Shown: positions 43,749-54,927 of the stretch, one piece after another
Numbering within the stretch: the first letter of the stretch is position 1
Layout: every line of letters begins with the position of its first letter
NCBI GenBank assembly: GCA_014281115.1
Contig: JACONQ010000003.1
Location: 930,001 to 994,000, forward strand
Length of the DNA: 64,000 bases
Origin: Laburnicola sp. R22_1
Lineage: Eukaryota; Ascomycota; Dothideomycetes; Pleosporales; Didymosphaeriaceae
Direction: 5' to 3'
Translations under genes and position numbers: made by a program
Notes under the pieces: model-generated
Databases searched by the model: none
Told to the model about the DNA's origin: nothing
What the model saw: only the letters and a program-made list of their open reading frames with translations

Positions 43749-45665
43749 TAAGCCAGGGGTCCTAGTTTCCGACACCCCCGTGTTTCGGACAGCCCCACAA
43801 CCGCGCCTCCTGATCATGCACTACAACCGAATATAAGTTCTTAAAAATTCAATTCTTCATTAATTTCAATTCATCTTTTTGCATCATTTTTTCTGTCTTC
43901 TAATAGCTAGATATACAGAGGGCGACGTCTAAAATGCACTCGCAGACCTCAAATCTAGAGTCGCTTTGGCCACTACTGCTGCTTGGCATAGGATACCACA
44001 GAACACTCTTCGCGGCCGCTTTAATAGTGCCCAACCTCACTAACACGCTCACAATAGTAAACAGCGGCTTACAACTGTTTAAGAAGAGCATCTAGAGCAC
44101 TAGATTCTCTAGCAGAAGGCCCTTAGTTACGCGCTAACGCATGCGCAAGTGCGAGCCATCGCAACTAGCGTGCTTAAGCAAGAGGGTGACCACAGGAACC
44201 TAGGGAGGAAGTGGTCTAATCACTTTTTGCGGCGCCACCCGGCTATTAAGACAAAGTTAGGCCGCTGGACTAACTAGGAACGCATAAATACAGCTACTCT
44301 AGATAATATTAGGCACTTGTTCGACCTGTACGGGACCGTGAGCTGGATTCCCCCCCGACGGAGGTACAACGCCGACGAGGGCGGCATTATGGAAGGCCAG
44401 GGTATTAATGGGCTTGTTATTGGCTCCTTGCAGGAAAATCCAAACTCTGTACTAGTTAAGATAGTAAATGCCCGTACTTAGACCTCTGTAATAGTGTATC
44501 TCCGCGCTTAGTGTCGCTCTAGACCCCCTTGTTATCTTTAAGGCCAAAAGCATCCAGGAGCAGTAGTTTAAGCGGGAGTTTTTGGCTTAATATCCTAGCT
44601 AGCATATTACCTTCTCGCAAAATAGATAGACGAGCAATAAAATTGCTATTAAGTGGCTAGAGAAGGTGTTCTTGCCCTAGACTAAGCCTAACAATCCATC
44701 CAAGGCACAGTTGCTTATTATTAACAGTTATAGCAGTTATACCTCAGACAAATTTATAACTATATATTACCTAAATAATATTTACTTGCTCTTTTTGCCT
44801 GCCCATACTTTATATATACTCTAGTCTTTAGATCTTAGTTGTTTCTTAAGTCTAAAGGCAGCGTATTAGCAGTTCCTTGGCGAGCATACAGCTCTGACAG
44901 ATGCAACAAAGGTTGGGAAGGCCAGATTTCTTAAATTTTATGCAGAAGCGCGTAAAATTGGTCTTTGAGAGCAGTGCGTACGAGCTGGGTGGAAGGTGAC
45001 AGGGCTGTATCCTAAGAGCGTGGATAAGCCCTTAGGTTCTCGGTGGGTTGTAGTGCGCCAACGGCCGTTAACACCCCCCTCTTCTACTATAGATATTAGG
45101 ACGCTAAAACGCGGTGGCGACATTGTAAAGCTATTTTCTAGGAAGAACAGCTCTCTAGCTACACAACGATATATTTGGCTTGCTACTATAGCGCTAGACT
45201 ATATCGCAATAGAGGTCTCTATAAAGGATTGTAAGATTGCTTCCTTACGCAAGTATATTAAGTAAGCAAATCCACTAAAACGCCGCAAAGTCGCAATTAA
45301 TCCAAACAATCGCTTCGCGAGTCTTGCAGAGGTTCTCTCTTAGACTAATTAGGAGCCCTCCTAACGTGTTCGCAAGGCGAAAAGCCCAACGCAGGAGGTG
45401 GAGGAGAGTTGCTCTAAGGAGGAAGCGAAGCAGGCATTAGTTCGACGTTTGGCACAGGATTAACGACCAACACAACGGTATCTTGCCTGTGATTTAAGTG
45501 TAGACAAAGAAAGCAATTAAAGCTCTTTAAATGCAGTTTATTTTGTGTTTTTAGAGATTTATTTGACAAAGTTGTGAACACATTCGTAACCAGGGTGGTG
45601 ACGGCGGCGGGGCTTTGCAGGGTGTCGGAAACACGGGGCTGTCGGAAACTAGGACCCTTGGCTTA
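43749..45665 (+). mobile_element. G: pogo/Fot1-like transposon downstream of P450
   Basis: 1,917 bp with TA at both ends. Inverted repeats begin AAGCCAGGGGTCCTAG (left) and AAGCCAAGGGTCCTAG (right, complement) and extend about 50 bp. GTTTCCGACA and its variant GTTTCGGACA start at 43,765 and 43,782, 17 bp apart; the right end keeps the same spacing. Confidence 0.9.
43903..45520 (+). pseudogene. G transposase pseudogene (CENP-B/pogo type)
   Basis: The probable start codon at 43,903 reads ATA instead of ATG, followed by ARYTEGDV. HTH sequence is damaged (NTLRGRFNSAQPH). A CENPB-type region follows (SYALTHAQVRAIATSVLKQEGD, read in parts; GRKWSNHFLRRHP). Then the DDE_1 domain: YNADEGGIMEG, LLIINSYSSYTS and LQSLDLSCF. 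The second catalytic Asp is Asn. There is a frameshift near 44,495 and many TAG/TAA stops. The cleanest piece is 44,996-45,265. Ends at TAA 45,518-45,520. Confidence 0.85.
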
Positions 45666-45832
45666 CTGTCTGAAGCCGGTAGGGTAATAAAACATGTATG
45701 GCCCTTGACTTGAAGCAGTCAATCGGCTGGACCACCCAAATGCGAGCATGCAAAACACCCCATCTCAACAAGCGCGCCGTTCTCACGTACGAGATCCGCC
45801 ACGCCGCAAGGGGAAGAACGGCGTCGGCTGCA
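45666..45832. other. Host-like spacer between transposons G and P2
   Basis: 167 bp of near-normal composition, no gene seen. Probably unique host DNA continuing from 43,748. Confidence 0.5.
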
Positions 45833-47626
45833 TAAGCTAGCGTACAAGGATCCTGATCACCCGGTGTTTCTGATCACCCCATCAAAACGCGACACCTGAA
45901 CAAAACACGCGATATCTCTCTACAACGCTCATCAATATGGACGCCCGCGAGCATGCTATACAATCCGCTATTCGCGATTTCGCTGCAGGTCTTTATACAA
46001 GTCAGCGTGCAGCTGCAAAGGCGTACGGCATCTCCCAGTCTACGCTATCGATGCGACTCCGTGGCGTAACAACGAGCTCGCTCAGTCACCAGCACCAGCA
46101 GCGATTAACTCCTCGACAGGAGGACTTTCTAGTAGAATGGATCCTTGAAGAAGACGCGCGCGCCTGCCCTCCCTCACACGCTCGCGCGCGAGAAATGGCC
46201 AATCGAATCCTACGTATGAACGGCGACGATCGTCCTGTTGGCAAGCACTGGCTATACCACTTTATCAAGCGCCAGCCACGTATCGCCTCTGTAGTTGGCA
46301 GAAAGCTAGAGGCTTAGAGAGCTGATGCAGCGACTCCAGAGCAGTTGCGCGCGTTCCTAGAGCGCTATGAGCAGACTCGACAGCGGCTCAACATACAGGC
46401 GGAGAATACATACAATATAGATGAGACTGGCGTTGCTCTAGGAGTATGTACAAACACTAGAGTACTCTCTAGTAGTTAGAAAAAGAAGGCTTATATTCGG
46501 TCTCTAGAGAATCGCGAGTGGGTCTCTATAATTGAGTGCGTATCGGCGATAGGGCAGAAACTACGCTGCGCAGTTATCTTCAAAGGCCAGAGCCTATAGA
46601 CTACCTAGTTCCCAGCTAAATCCGTGCCTAGCTGGCTCTATACAACCTCTGAGAACGGATGGACGTTAAAAGCGATAGGTGTTGAGTGGCTACAGCGTAT
46701 ATTTATACCTGAGACGGCTATAGGTGATGGCCAGTACCGCCTTCTTATCCTCGACGGTCACGGCAGCCATATTGATATAGACTTCCTTTGGCTCTGCAAG
46801 CAGCATCGAATCGAGCTCTTATACCTACCTGCGCACTCCTTACACGTCCTACAGCCTCTAGATCTTGCTCCTTTCTCTGTAATCAAGTCTAGTTACAGAC
46901 GTTAGATTCAGGAGCTCGCATCACTCGACGACGCTGCGCCTGTCAAGAAGGAGCGCTTTATCACCTGCTATCATCAAGCTAGGGAGGAAGGCTTCACAGA
47001 GCGTGTGATTCGAGCTGGCTAGCAGGCATCTGGTATCTGCCCATTCAACATCAATCACGTGCTCAGCTCGTCGCAGGTCTCTCAGAGGCCTACTACGCCT
47101 ACACGTCAGCAGCAGCCTCAGCAGCAGCTCCAGAGCTTCCTCTCGACTCCCCAGGGCCCTCACGATCTCTATATAGCGCAGCGCAGCGTCCAGAGCGTTG
47201 AGAATCTAGGTCGTACGACCCGGCTGCTCCTACAGAAAGCAGGTAAGGCTCTAGCAGCTGCAAATACTAGAGCTGCAGGCCTAGAAGCAGAGAAAAGACG
47301 CCTTGAGCAGCAGCTAGAGATATCTACCTCTCAGCGTCAGCGTAAGCGCGTTCGAGTAGACCCAAATCAACGCTTTGCAGAGGTAGAGAGTATTAGGGAG
47401 GCTATGCGCGCAGCTGAGGCTTCAGCAGTCCAACCACGTAGATCTACTATATCAAGCACCTCAGAAACAGCTGCTATAGCTACAGCAGCTGCAGCGCTTG
47501 AATCTATGTGTAGTCAATGGCAATTATAAGCAGCGTTGCTGAGATATCGCGCGTTTTGTGCAGGTGTCGCGTTTTGGTAGAGTGATCAGAAACACCGGGT
47601 GATCAGGATCCTTGTACGCTAGCTTA
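45833..47626 (+). mobile_element. P2: pogo/Fot1-like transposon, best-preserved of its kind here
   Basis: 1,794 bp with TA at both ends. Inverted repeats of about 65-80 bp start AGCTAGCGTACAAGGATCC (left 45,835; right to 47,624). CTGATCACCC begins at 45,853 and 45,870, 17 bp apart. It shares the AGCTAGCG tip and transposase family with P1, but the inner repeat words are completely different. Confidence 0.92.
45937..47529 (+). pseudogene. P2 transposase pseudogene (CENP-B/pogo type)
   Basis: A 531-codon frame (MDAREHAIQSAIRDF to MCSQWQL) with no frameshift. Would catalyse cut-and-paste transposition. N-terminal HTH (QRAAAKAYGISQSTLSMRLRG), CENPB HTH (QEDFLVEWILEEDARACPPSH), DDE_1 domain with NIDETG, LLILDGHGSHID and LQPLDLAPF, so the three catalytic Asp are intact. 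A Gln-rich linker and a C-terminal coiled coil (AAGLEAEKRRLEQQLE) follow. About six in-frame TAG stops interrupt it (for example 46,315, 46,477 and 46,903), each explicable by one C-to-T or G-to-A change. Recent inactivation compared with P1. Confidence 0.9.
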
Positions 47627-47768
47627 CCACAGACCCAATCAATCCATGCCAAGCTTACTCGCTAGTCACGGACTGTGCCGTACATACCGTCCCGACCTGG
47701 CTCGTGCCCCCAGCCACCCCACCAACACGTCCATCTCATCATTTTCAACACGCGATAACTCAACCACC

Positions 47769-47854
47769 ATGGCACCGATTGACGAGGCGATTGCAGAATA
47801 TAAATCGCGTGAACCTGGAGATAATAATACGCTCAAAAATATTGCAGAAAGACA
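47769..47854 (+). pseudogene. D: N-terminal fragment of another pogo-like transposase
   Basis: MAPIDEAIAEYKSREPGD followed by LKNIAERH, then cut at the TA where element A inserted. It resembles the start of the B transposase (MDPIEAAIAAIESREPGE). The rest of D is not found on the other side of A. The 140 bp before it (47,627-47,768) may include the left end of D, but no inverted partner exists to prove it. Confidence 0.65.
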
Positions 47855-49973
47855 TACTATGACTAATCACTCAACGCCCAGGCCCACTCAACGCCCGAAA
47901 ATCAGAAAAGCCACCACAATTGCCAAAATTCATATCTCAGCCAATTTTAACAATATGGAGGCTGCGCTTGCTGCAATCGAAAGCTTACCATCAGGCGAAA
48001 AGCGTAATTACACCAGAATTGCCGAATTGTACGGTGTTAATCGGTCAACTTTATCAAGGCGCGCGCAGGGTCGCCAGCGCTCGCGCCTAGAGAATACGGA
48101 GGAGAAGAAACTTCTCAACACTACACAAGAAAAAGAGCTTACAAACTACATATATAAGCTCTATAAGAGAGGGTTGCCCCCTACAAGGCAAATAATTCGA
48201 AATTTCGCGACAGAGATCGCTGGAAAAGAGCTAGGAAGAAACTGGGTTTCTCGCTACATTGCCCGGCATGATATTGAGCTTATATCGCGATAGACTACTG
48301 GTATCAACGCCTGTCGCCACCGCGCCAATTCTGCTACCAAATACGCCTTATACTTCAAGCTTTTAGGCGAGAAAATGACCCAGTATGGTATCGACAGTCG
48401 CCATATATACAATATGGATGAAAAGGGGTTCTTGATTAGAATCCTCAGCAAGATGAAAAGAGTGTTCTCACGGCAAATGTATAAGGAGGGCCCTTATAAG
48501 CAAATGCTCCAGGACGGCAATAGAGAGTGGATAATAATAATTGCCTGTATTTGCGCCGACGGCACCTCGTTGACGCCAGCCTTGATTTATCAGGCTACTA
48601 CAGGCAATATACAAGACTCATGGCTTTAAGATTTTGATCCAAAACTCCACAAGGCCTTTTTTACGAGCTCACCAAGTGGGTGGACTAACAATGAGGTTGG
48701 TTTGGCGTGGCTTAAACAAGTATTTAATCGCGAGACCAAGGAGAAAGCTCGTACAGCCTACCAACTACTTATCCTGGATGGCCACAACTCTCACGTCAGC
48801 ATGCAATTTATTACGTATTGTGATAACAACAAAATACTCCTTACAACCTTTCCGCCACACGCTACCCACACTCTACAACCACTTGATGTGGCGATGTTCA
48901 AGCCTCTAAGCACTGCGTATAGTACAGAGCTCTCTGAGTTTATGTACAATTGCCAGGGCCTCTCAGCAATCACTAAACGCGACTTTTATCAACTTTTTAA
49001 CGCCTCCTGGCAAAAAGCCTTTTAAGAATCAACAATACTGAAAGCTTTTGAGTGTACTGGGTTGTCGCCTTATAACCCAGACGCTATACTCAAAAAGTTC
49101 GTCGCAGAGCAAGAGAGCCCTGGATTAAGTTGTAGTAGCTCGTCAAACCTCTCTAATTCTGATTGGCGTAAAGTACGGCAAATACTAAAGGAGGTTGTTG
49201 CGGAGGACCACGCCAAAGAGCGCAAACAGCTATCGCAAAGTTATTACTAGCTTAAGGTCAAATACCAGATCCTTTAACACCAATATAATAAGCTTAAGGA
49301 AGCTTTTTTTTAATGAGAAGAGGCGCCGCCAACGTGGCAAGCCTCTCCTACTTAATAAACCTGAGGGTTGGCATGGTGGTGCTGTCTTTTACTCACCTGC
49401 CAAAGTTCAGAGGGCCTGTGAGAGGCAGGAGGAAATAGAGGCTAATAAAAAGCTTTAACAACAACAACTCTTAGAGTCACAACATTAGAAGCTTATTAAA
49501 AAGCAGAAGAAACAAGCTCTTAAAGAGGAGAGAGCGCGCAAGAGGTTGGCGACGCGAGAACTGAGGGCGCAAGCAAAGGAGGCTACCCTAGCTTGGCAGT
49601 CCGTGCAACGCGTCACTCCATGCAACACCCCAACATAATCGCTCGGCCACAAACATGAGGCTATAGAGACAGCCACAAAAAATAATATCACGAGATTTTC
49701 TGGAGTTAAGGTCTCTAAGGCCCGTAGATAATTGCTAGCTACTCAGATTATCAATATCTGCTTAGGCATTGTTTACCTCCCACTCAGCAGTTTGCTGGCA
49801 GTTTTCGTATGCACGTGCCGAGAGGCGTTTTTAGCTGTTCTATATATAGTAAACTGCCGGAGGCGTGGTGTTTACCTCCATCTAGCAGTTAGTGGCGTTA
49901 ATCAGCGCACTCCAAACCTCAAAATTAACAGGCTCCTAATCTAGCACTGTTTTTGTCGCAATCCACCTCAAAA

Positions 49974-51485
49974 ATGGCCAGAACCCGCAAGAGGACTCAA
50001 AAGGCCCAGGAATCCGATCTCTAGAAGACCCCTCCGCGTGGTAGTTCGCGCCCAGCACGCCCAGAGGCATCGTCTCCTCTTAAAAAGAGGCCTAGGACCA
50101 CGAAGGGCAAGAAAGAGGCCCAGCCAATTAACCCACCCACTCCAGACGACAGTGTTGATGTGTCTGAAGGTAACGGTGGGCCTGCTAAACCTGCGGAACC
50201 TGCGGAGTATAGTGGTAACAACCTAGAAGATCCTATTCCTGTTATTAATAACAAGGAAGATCTGTTAGTTATTACAGTACCTTCGCCACTCCTAGTTAGG
50301 CCTGCTGTCAACTCTGGAGCCACTTGGAAGGTGCCTATGAACCTAGCCAATCCTATTCTACGCTCTTCCGCCACACCAAACTCTTTTGGCACGCCAGCTC
50401 CTTCTTTTAAGGTACGAGACTCTGCTACTCTAGCTCTAGGTGTAGCGCTAGGCGGCAAGCCGCCACGTGTGAAATAGACCAAGACGATGGAAGAGGTGTT
50501 GCTCTAGGCTCTTGAAGAGATCGTCAAACGTAGGAAAATGGCCGATAGCTTCAAAGCAGAGCACTAGAATGAGGTAGCAGATAAGGTTTGCAGGGTATAC
50601 ATGGGCAGGGCGGCGGTAATTGGCAAGAACTGTAAATTAAAGTATAAGATATTTCGAAAGTCCTGGAGTTTGTGGCAAGATCACCTGGGTTCTGAATTAT
50701 CTGGATAGGAGGATAACGAGGAGGGCTTACCTTAATTAAGCAAGGAGGTTATAGATAGCTACTTTAGCGAGTATTCTGAGTTTAAGGCGTTTTGATTCGA
50801 ACCCCCTCTGGGCTATAAATACCTTATTAATATTATCGGAGATTATGTTGCAACAGGCGAGTTTGCGATTAACGCAGAGGCAGAGGGTAGTAACGACTAG
50901 GTATCAGAGCTTCCATCTAATAACGTCGATAATAAAGAGGAGAGTGGGGAAAGTAAGGATAATAAGAGCCAGCCTTTAATCGAGCGTTCTCAATTGGTAG
51001 CCATATTACAATCGTTGTCCGTTGTAGCTACTTCGTCGTCAACCTCCAATAGGTCTCTTACAGCCGCACAATATAGGAAGCTAGAGAAGAAGCGTTAGAA
51101 GAAGCAAGCCAAAGGTAGAATGCGTAAGCATATGGCAGAGAAGAAGGCTAAGAAGGGAGGGGAGGGTCGTGTGCGTGAAAAGGGTGAGAAGAAGTCCGAT
51201 CTGTTAGCGCGACCTCTAAGTGAGTTTGATGGGCAATTAGCTAAGGTTCTGGAGGGTTTTATAAAGAAGCTGGACGAGAATATAAAGAACCCGATCTAGT
51301 AGGCTATTAAACTATTTAAGAGGCAGTTAGCTAGAGAGTTTAAGGCAGAGGTGTACCAGGTTATCTCTCTACTTTAAGATGAGGCGAAGGCAAGCGCCAT
51401 GCTCGCGATGAAGCCAGAACGCCAAGCTAGATGGATTAAATATGAGCTAGGGCAATTGTTCTCCTAGAATGTCTCTAGCCTATAA
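49974..51485 (+). pseudogene. C ORF1: Myb/SANT-like DNA-binding protein pseudogene
   Basis: 504-codon frame from ATG 49,974 (MARTRKRTQKAQES) to TAA 51,483-51,485. In PIF/Harbinger elements such a protein assists the transposase in DNA binding and nuclear entry. N-terminal third is basic and Pro-rich. About 50,475-50,730 carries the Myb/SANT-like pattern: TMEEVLL.ALEEIVKRRKMA, then WNEVADKV-like, NCKLKYKIFRKSWSLW and the SGxED..LP tail. A Lys-rich region (about 51,080-51,200) may be a nuclear-localisation signal. Interrupted by about ten TAG/TAA and a TGA near 50,794. An open piece survives at 50,160-50,477. It overlaps the transposase 3' end by 6 bp, tail to tail. Confidence 0.82.
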
Positions 51486-52742
51486 TCTGAGCGCCCGTCT
51501 ATGTTCCTAATAGGATTCCCACATACATTCGGCCAATTCCGTGCGAAATTCGTTGTTGGTAAGCCTCGATCGCCACCCATCCTCCATTTCAGTGTTACCC
51601 TAGCATATTAACCCATCCGCCTCCGCCTCATTCGCCTCCGCAGCAACATTAATACCCTACTAGCTATTAAGCTAGTTATAAAGGGCTACACAAGCGTATA
51701 CAATAAACACCTAAGTCCAAATACTAAAGCCTAATTAGGCCCCCTAGAGGATCTTAAACCGTCTCTTTAACACGCCGAAGGCCCTCTCTACAGTTATCCT
51801 TAACAATAAATGCTGTAAGTTAAACAGCTCTTAAGGCGTTTTTGGATTCCTACTATTAACATCCCACTTGCTAATGTGATAACGCGTTTTTTAATAGGGA
51901 ATAAGCAGCAGCCTATCTATTAAAGAGTAGCCACTATCCGCTAGAAAATAGGTATTTAGAGCCAGGGCCTTGAATCCTTTAAAGCAGGAATTCCAGAAAA
52001 TATGGGCATTATGTGCGGAGCCCTCCCATCCAGCAAGAACAAACTAGAAGTTAAGGTCGAAGTCTACACAGGCGAAAACATTCTGTAAGTAATAACCCTT
52101 CCTACACCGCTATGCTAACTTAATAGGAAACTTCTTGCCAGGCTTAACAGCGTTCCTACTAATAGAGATAGGTATATAGGTCCTATCCACAGCTCCGCGG
52201 CATTTGTTAAAGAACGGCGAGTAGGTTTTTAATGTTGAAATCCGCAAGGGTACCTTATCCTCTAGGGGCCACACCACCTTAGGATAGAGGTTATTGCGCA
52301 GGATAGTAAGTACCTTGTGGAAAGCGCGATGTAGAGTCCTTGTGCTGTGCTGGAATTGTTCGCGCAGGTAGCGATACAACTGATCTTTGCTGACAACCGC
52401 TATAAAGATGCCCAGCTTCTTGTTAGCATCCACCTCCCCTGAAGCCGTCAATCCCTTGTCGATTAGCAGCTCTAGGAGGGCCTCGAATTGCTCCTTATGC
52501 AAGCCAGTGATATTATAGATCCTATCCTAGTGGCCTTCGCGCATAGCCTTTACCCACTCTGATCCACAGCCATATGCTATCCCATCCACACGCAGGCTGG
52601 TGGGCCTATAGAGCACCTTATTAAGAAACAATCGCATGGCGCGCGATTGAGATTGCCGCTATAGGTCTACAGCAATTGCTGCTAGTATAATAGGGAGGGT
52701 TCTGCGCAAACGAATACGTGGGGAGCTGCGAATGTGAGCCAT
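51480..52742 (-). pseudogene. C transposase pseudogene (PIF/Harbinger, DDE_Tnp_4)
   Basis: 421-codon frame, no frameshift, from ATG (complement of 52,740-52,742; MAHIRSSPRIRLRR) to TAG. Resembles HARBI1-like nucleases. N-terminal helical region FEALLELLIDKGLTAS, then catalytic sites GAVDRTYIPI (usual DGT now DRT), LADSGYSLIDRLLL and VERAFGVLKRRFKIL, so the D, D and E residues all remain. The tail AECMWESY matches the family end. About nine in-frame stops, all consistent with Gln/Trp codon loss; the cleanest part is 52,110-52,502. Confidence 0.88.
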
Positions 52743-52939
52743 GGGGTAATAATAACAGCAAGAGTATAGAGTGACGTTATAGCGATGTTTGGCAGCCTCT
52801 ACTAGCAGTTTTTTCTACACCTCTAGGGCACTAGTAGAAACTGCCAGCAGTTTTGCTGTTTTAGGCAGGTTGTTGTCCATGCGAAGCCACTAAACGCCAC
52901 CAATACGCCACCCTGGCAGAATTTTCTGCTGGATTGGCT

Positions 52940-53066
52940 CCAGAGGTAAACACTAGGCCGCCAGCAGCTTCTTAGAAACTGCCAGGGGCACGGGAGGTAA
53001 ACACTAGACCCTCAGCAGCTTCTTAGAAACTGCTAGCAAACTGCTAAGCGGGAGGTAAACACTGCC
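52940..53066. repeat. Subterminal repeats of Harbinger C
   Basis: AGGTAAACACT recurs near 52,945, 52,990 and 53,052. A companion block, CAGCAGCTTCTTAGAAACTG, is found at about 52,962 and 53,010. The inverse GTTTACCTCC is found at the left end near 49,771 and 49,870. Likely binding sites for the element's proteins. Confidence 0.7.
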
Positions 53067-53069
53067 TTA

Positions 53070-53186
53070 GTGTTTTGATAATTCGGCCTCTGCGTAACTG
53101 TGAGGCGGATGCAACAGATAAGGCCTCATCAATATCTACAGCCTCACGCTGAGCCTGTTTCTTCTTAATAGATCTGCTAGAAGGCT
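53070..53186 (-). other. Remaining 3' part of element B
   Basis: B sequence between Harbinger C and the recognisable transposase C-terminus. It may hold the last codons of the B transposase, shifted in frame. Confidence 0.5.
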
Positions 53187-54927
53187 TTAAGGCCTTCTTA
53201 TTACCCTTTTAGGATAATCTAATACGTTTCTGAAGTTGACTTTGTGCCTTGCGGGCCTGTTGTTTGAGACGTCAATCTGCAGCCTCATCGGCCCTCTGCT
53301 TTGCGCGCGCATCTCTAGCAGCTGCTTGAGCAATGCGCCTCTCCTAGAGAAGTCTTGCCTTGAGCTGCTGGCTGGCCTGACGAGCCTCTGCTTGCTCACT
53401 TTTTTGAAGCTGTTTTTGCTAATCCTCTATATCTTTTTGGTGTTAACGATCGCGGGCCCGCTGCACGCTATGAGGTGACCAGAAAACAGCTCCACCATAA
53501 TACTTATCTGGCCGATCAAGAGGTAAAGGCCTGCCTCGCTTTGAGCGCTTCTTCTGTATCGATAGGGCCTCGCGGAGGCCATTGTTTTCATGCTCTAAAA
53601 GCTGTTTCTGTACAGAGATATGGTGTACAGTTTGACTGAGCTTCTTGGCCTTATTATCTCCGCCTGTATCCACAGCGGCCCTTAGTAGCCTATCGATCTT
53701 TCTCTAATCTGAAGCACTGAGTACTGAGGTTGAGCTTTCTCGTGATCCTTGCTTAGATAGTTGAGACTGATCAAATCTATTGAGTATAGTTGTTGGATTG
53801 AGTGGGGAGATGCCTGTAGCTTTAAAGGCCTGGAGGATTAATGGCTGCCTTATTGTATTGACCCAGGCCTGCCAGAATAGGCTAAAGAAATCTCTCTTAG
53901 CGATTAAGGCCAGTCCCTGGCTGTTGTTTATGAAGGCTAATAGCTCGTTCGAATATGCTGTTGATAGAGGCTTGAAGATGTAGACATTAAGAGGCTGCAA
54001 CGTATGCGTAGAATGAGGCGGATATATGGCTAGCAGGATCCTATTGCGATTACAAAAGTCAATAAAGTCTATTGTGATATGAGATCCATGGCCATTAAGG
54101 ATTAGTAGCTGATATGATCGTCTAGATTTTGGCTTTGTGAGCCGATTAAACACCTGTTGCAGCCATGCAAGGCCGATCTAATTATTGCTCCAGCCAGATT
54201 CTGATACCGTGATAAAGGCCTGATAGTGTTTAGAATTAATATCCTTGGCCCAGCTTAATTGTATGTTGATAGAGCTGGCCTAATAGATGAGACCTGGGGC
54301 TAAGGCAGATCTGTCGGCGCATATACAAGCTATGATTGATATCCACTCACAGCTACTATCTTATATTTCTTGCCTTACAGCCTTGGCCTTGTATAGAGGC
54401 CTATTGAAGATCCTCTTGGAGCGGGAGGTGATGCCAAGCAGGAAGCCTTTCTCGTCTATATTGTACGTATCTTGAGCCTTGATCTGATATTGTTCGATCT
54501 TACGCTGCAAGAGCTCGAAGTAGAGCTTATATTTGGCTAGAGAATTAGCTTTGTGGCGATTGTTGTTGATGCTGGCTGTCTATTGAGATATTAAGGATTT
54601 CTTGTTCCGCCGTACAAAGCGATTAACCCAGGATATTGAGATCTGCTTTTTGGCTATATGTGAAGCAAAGCTCTGTATTATCTGCCTTGTAGGAGGAAGG
54701 CCACGTTTGGTGAGCTGTTTGATATATTGTAGAAGCTCTACTTCTTGTTGTTGGCTGATATTTCGACGCGCGGAGTTGGCAGCTGCACCTGCTTGTGTGA
54801 CGCCTTGGTGCTGACGCGTCAGTGTAGAAGTCACAACACCGTGATCCTTTGCAACCTGTCTATATAAGAAAGATTCTCCTGGCTCTCGCGATTCGATTGC
54901 TGCTATCGCAGCCTCAATTGGATCCAT
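53187..54927 (-). pseudogene. B transposase pseudogene (CENP-B/pogo type)
   Basis: Start at complement of 54,925-54,927 (MDPIEAAIAAIESREPGE). HTH and CENPB regions (TLTRQHQGV; YIKQLTKRGLPPTRQIIQ), then YNIDEKGFLLG, LILNGHGSHIT and LQPLNVYIF. The second and third catalytic Asp are both Asn, so the product would be inactive even without its stops. Open pieces are 54,580-55,068 and 53,704-54,153. The C-terminal part includes GGAVFWSPHSVQRARDR, matching GGAVFYSPAKVQRACER in A. At least one frameshift. The 3' end is approximate. Confidence 0.85.

Larger units (their letters stand above)
49765..53066. mobile_element. C: PIF/Harbinger transposon inside B
   Basis: 3,302 bp. Terminal inverted repeats GGCATTGTTTACCTCCC (left) and GGCAGTGTTTACCTCCC (right complement) extend about 40 bp. 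TTA is duplicated (49,762-49,764 and 53,067-53,069), the typical 3-bp target of PIF/Harbinger. Two convergent genes, a Myb/SANT-like protein and a DDE transposase, as in this superfamily. It has RIP-type stops but few indels. Confidence 0.92.

Noticed and set aside
49485..49944. 68-70 codon frames on either side of 49,700
   Set aside because: They cross the border of elements A, B and C and match no family; fragments of transposon ends.
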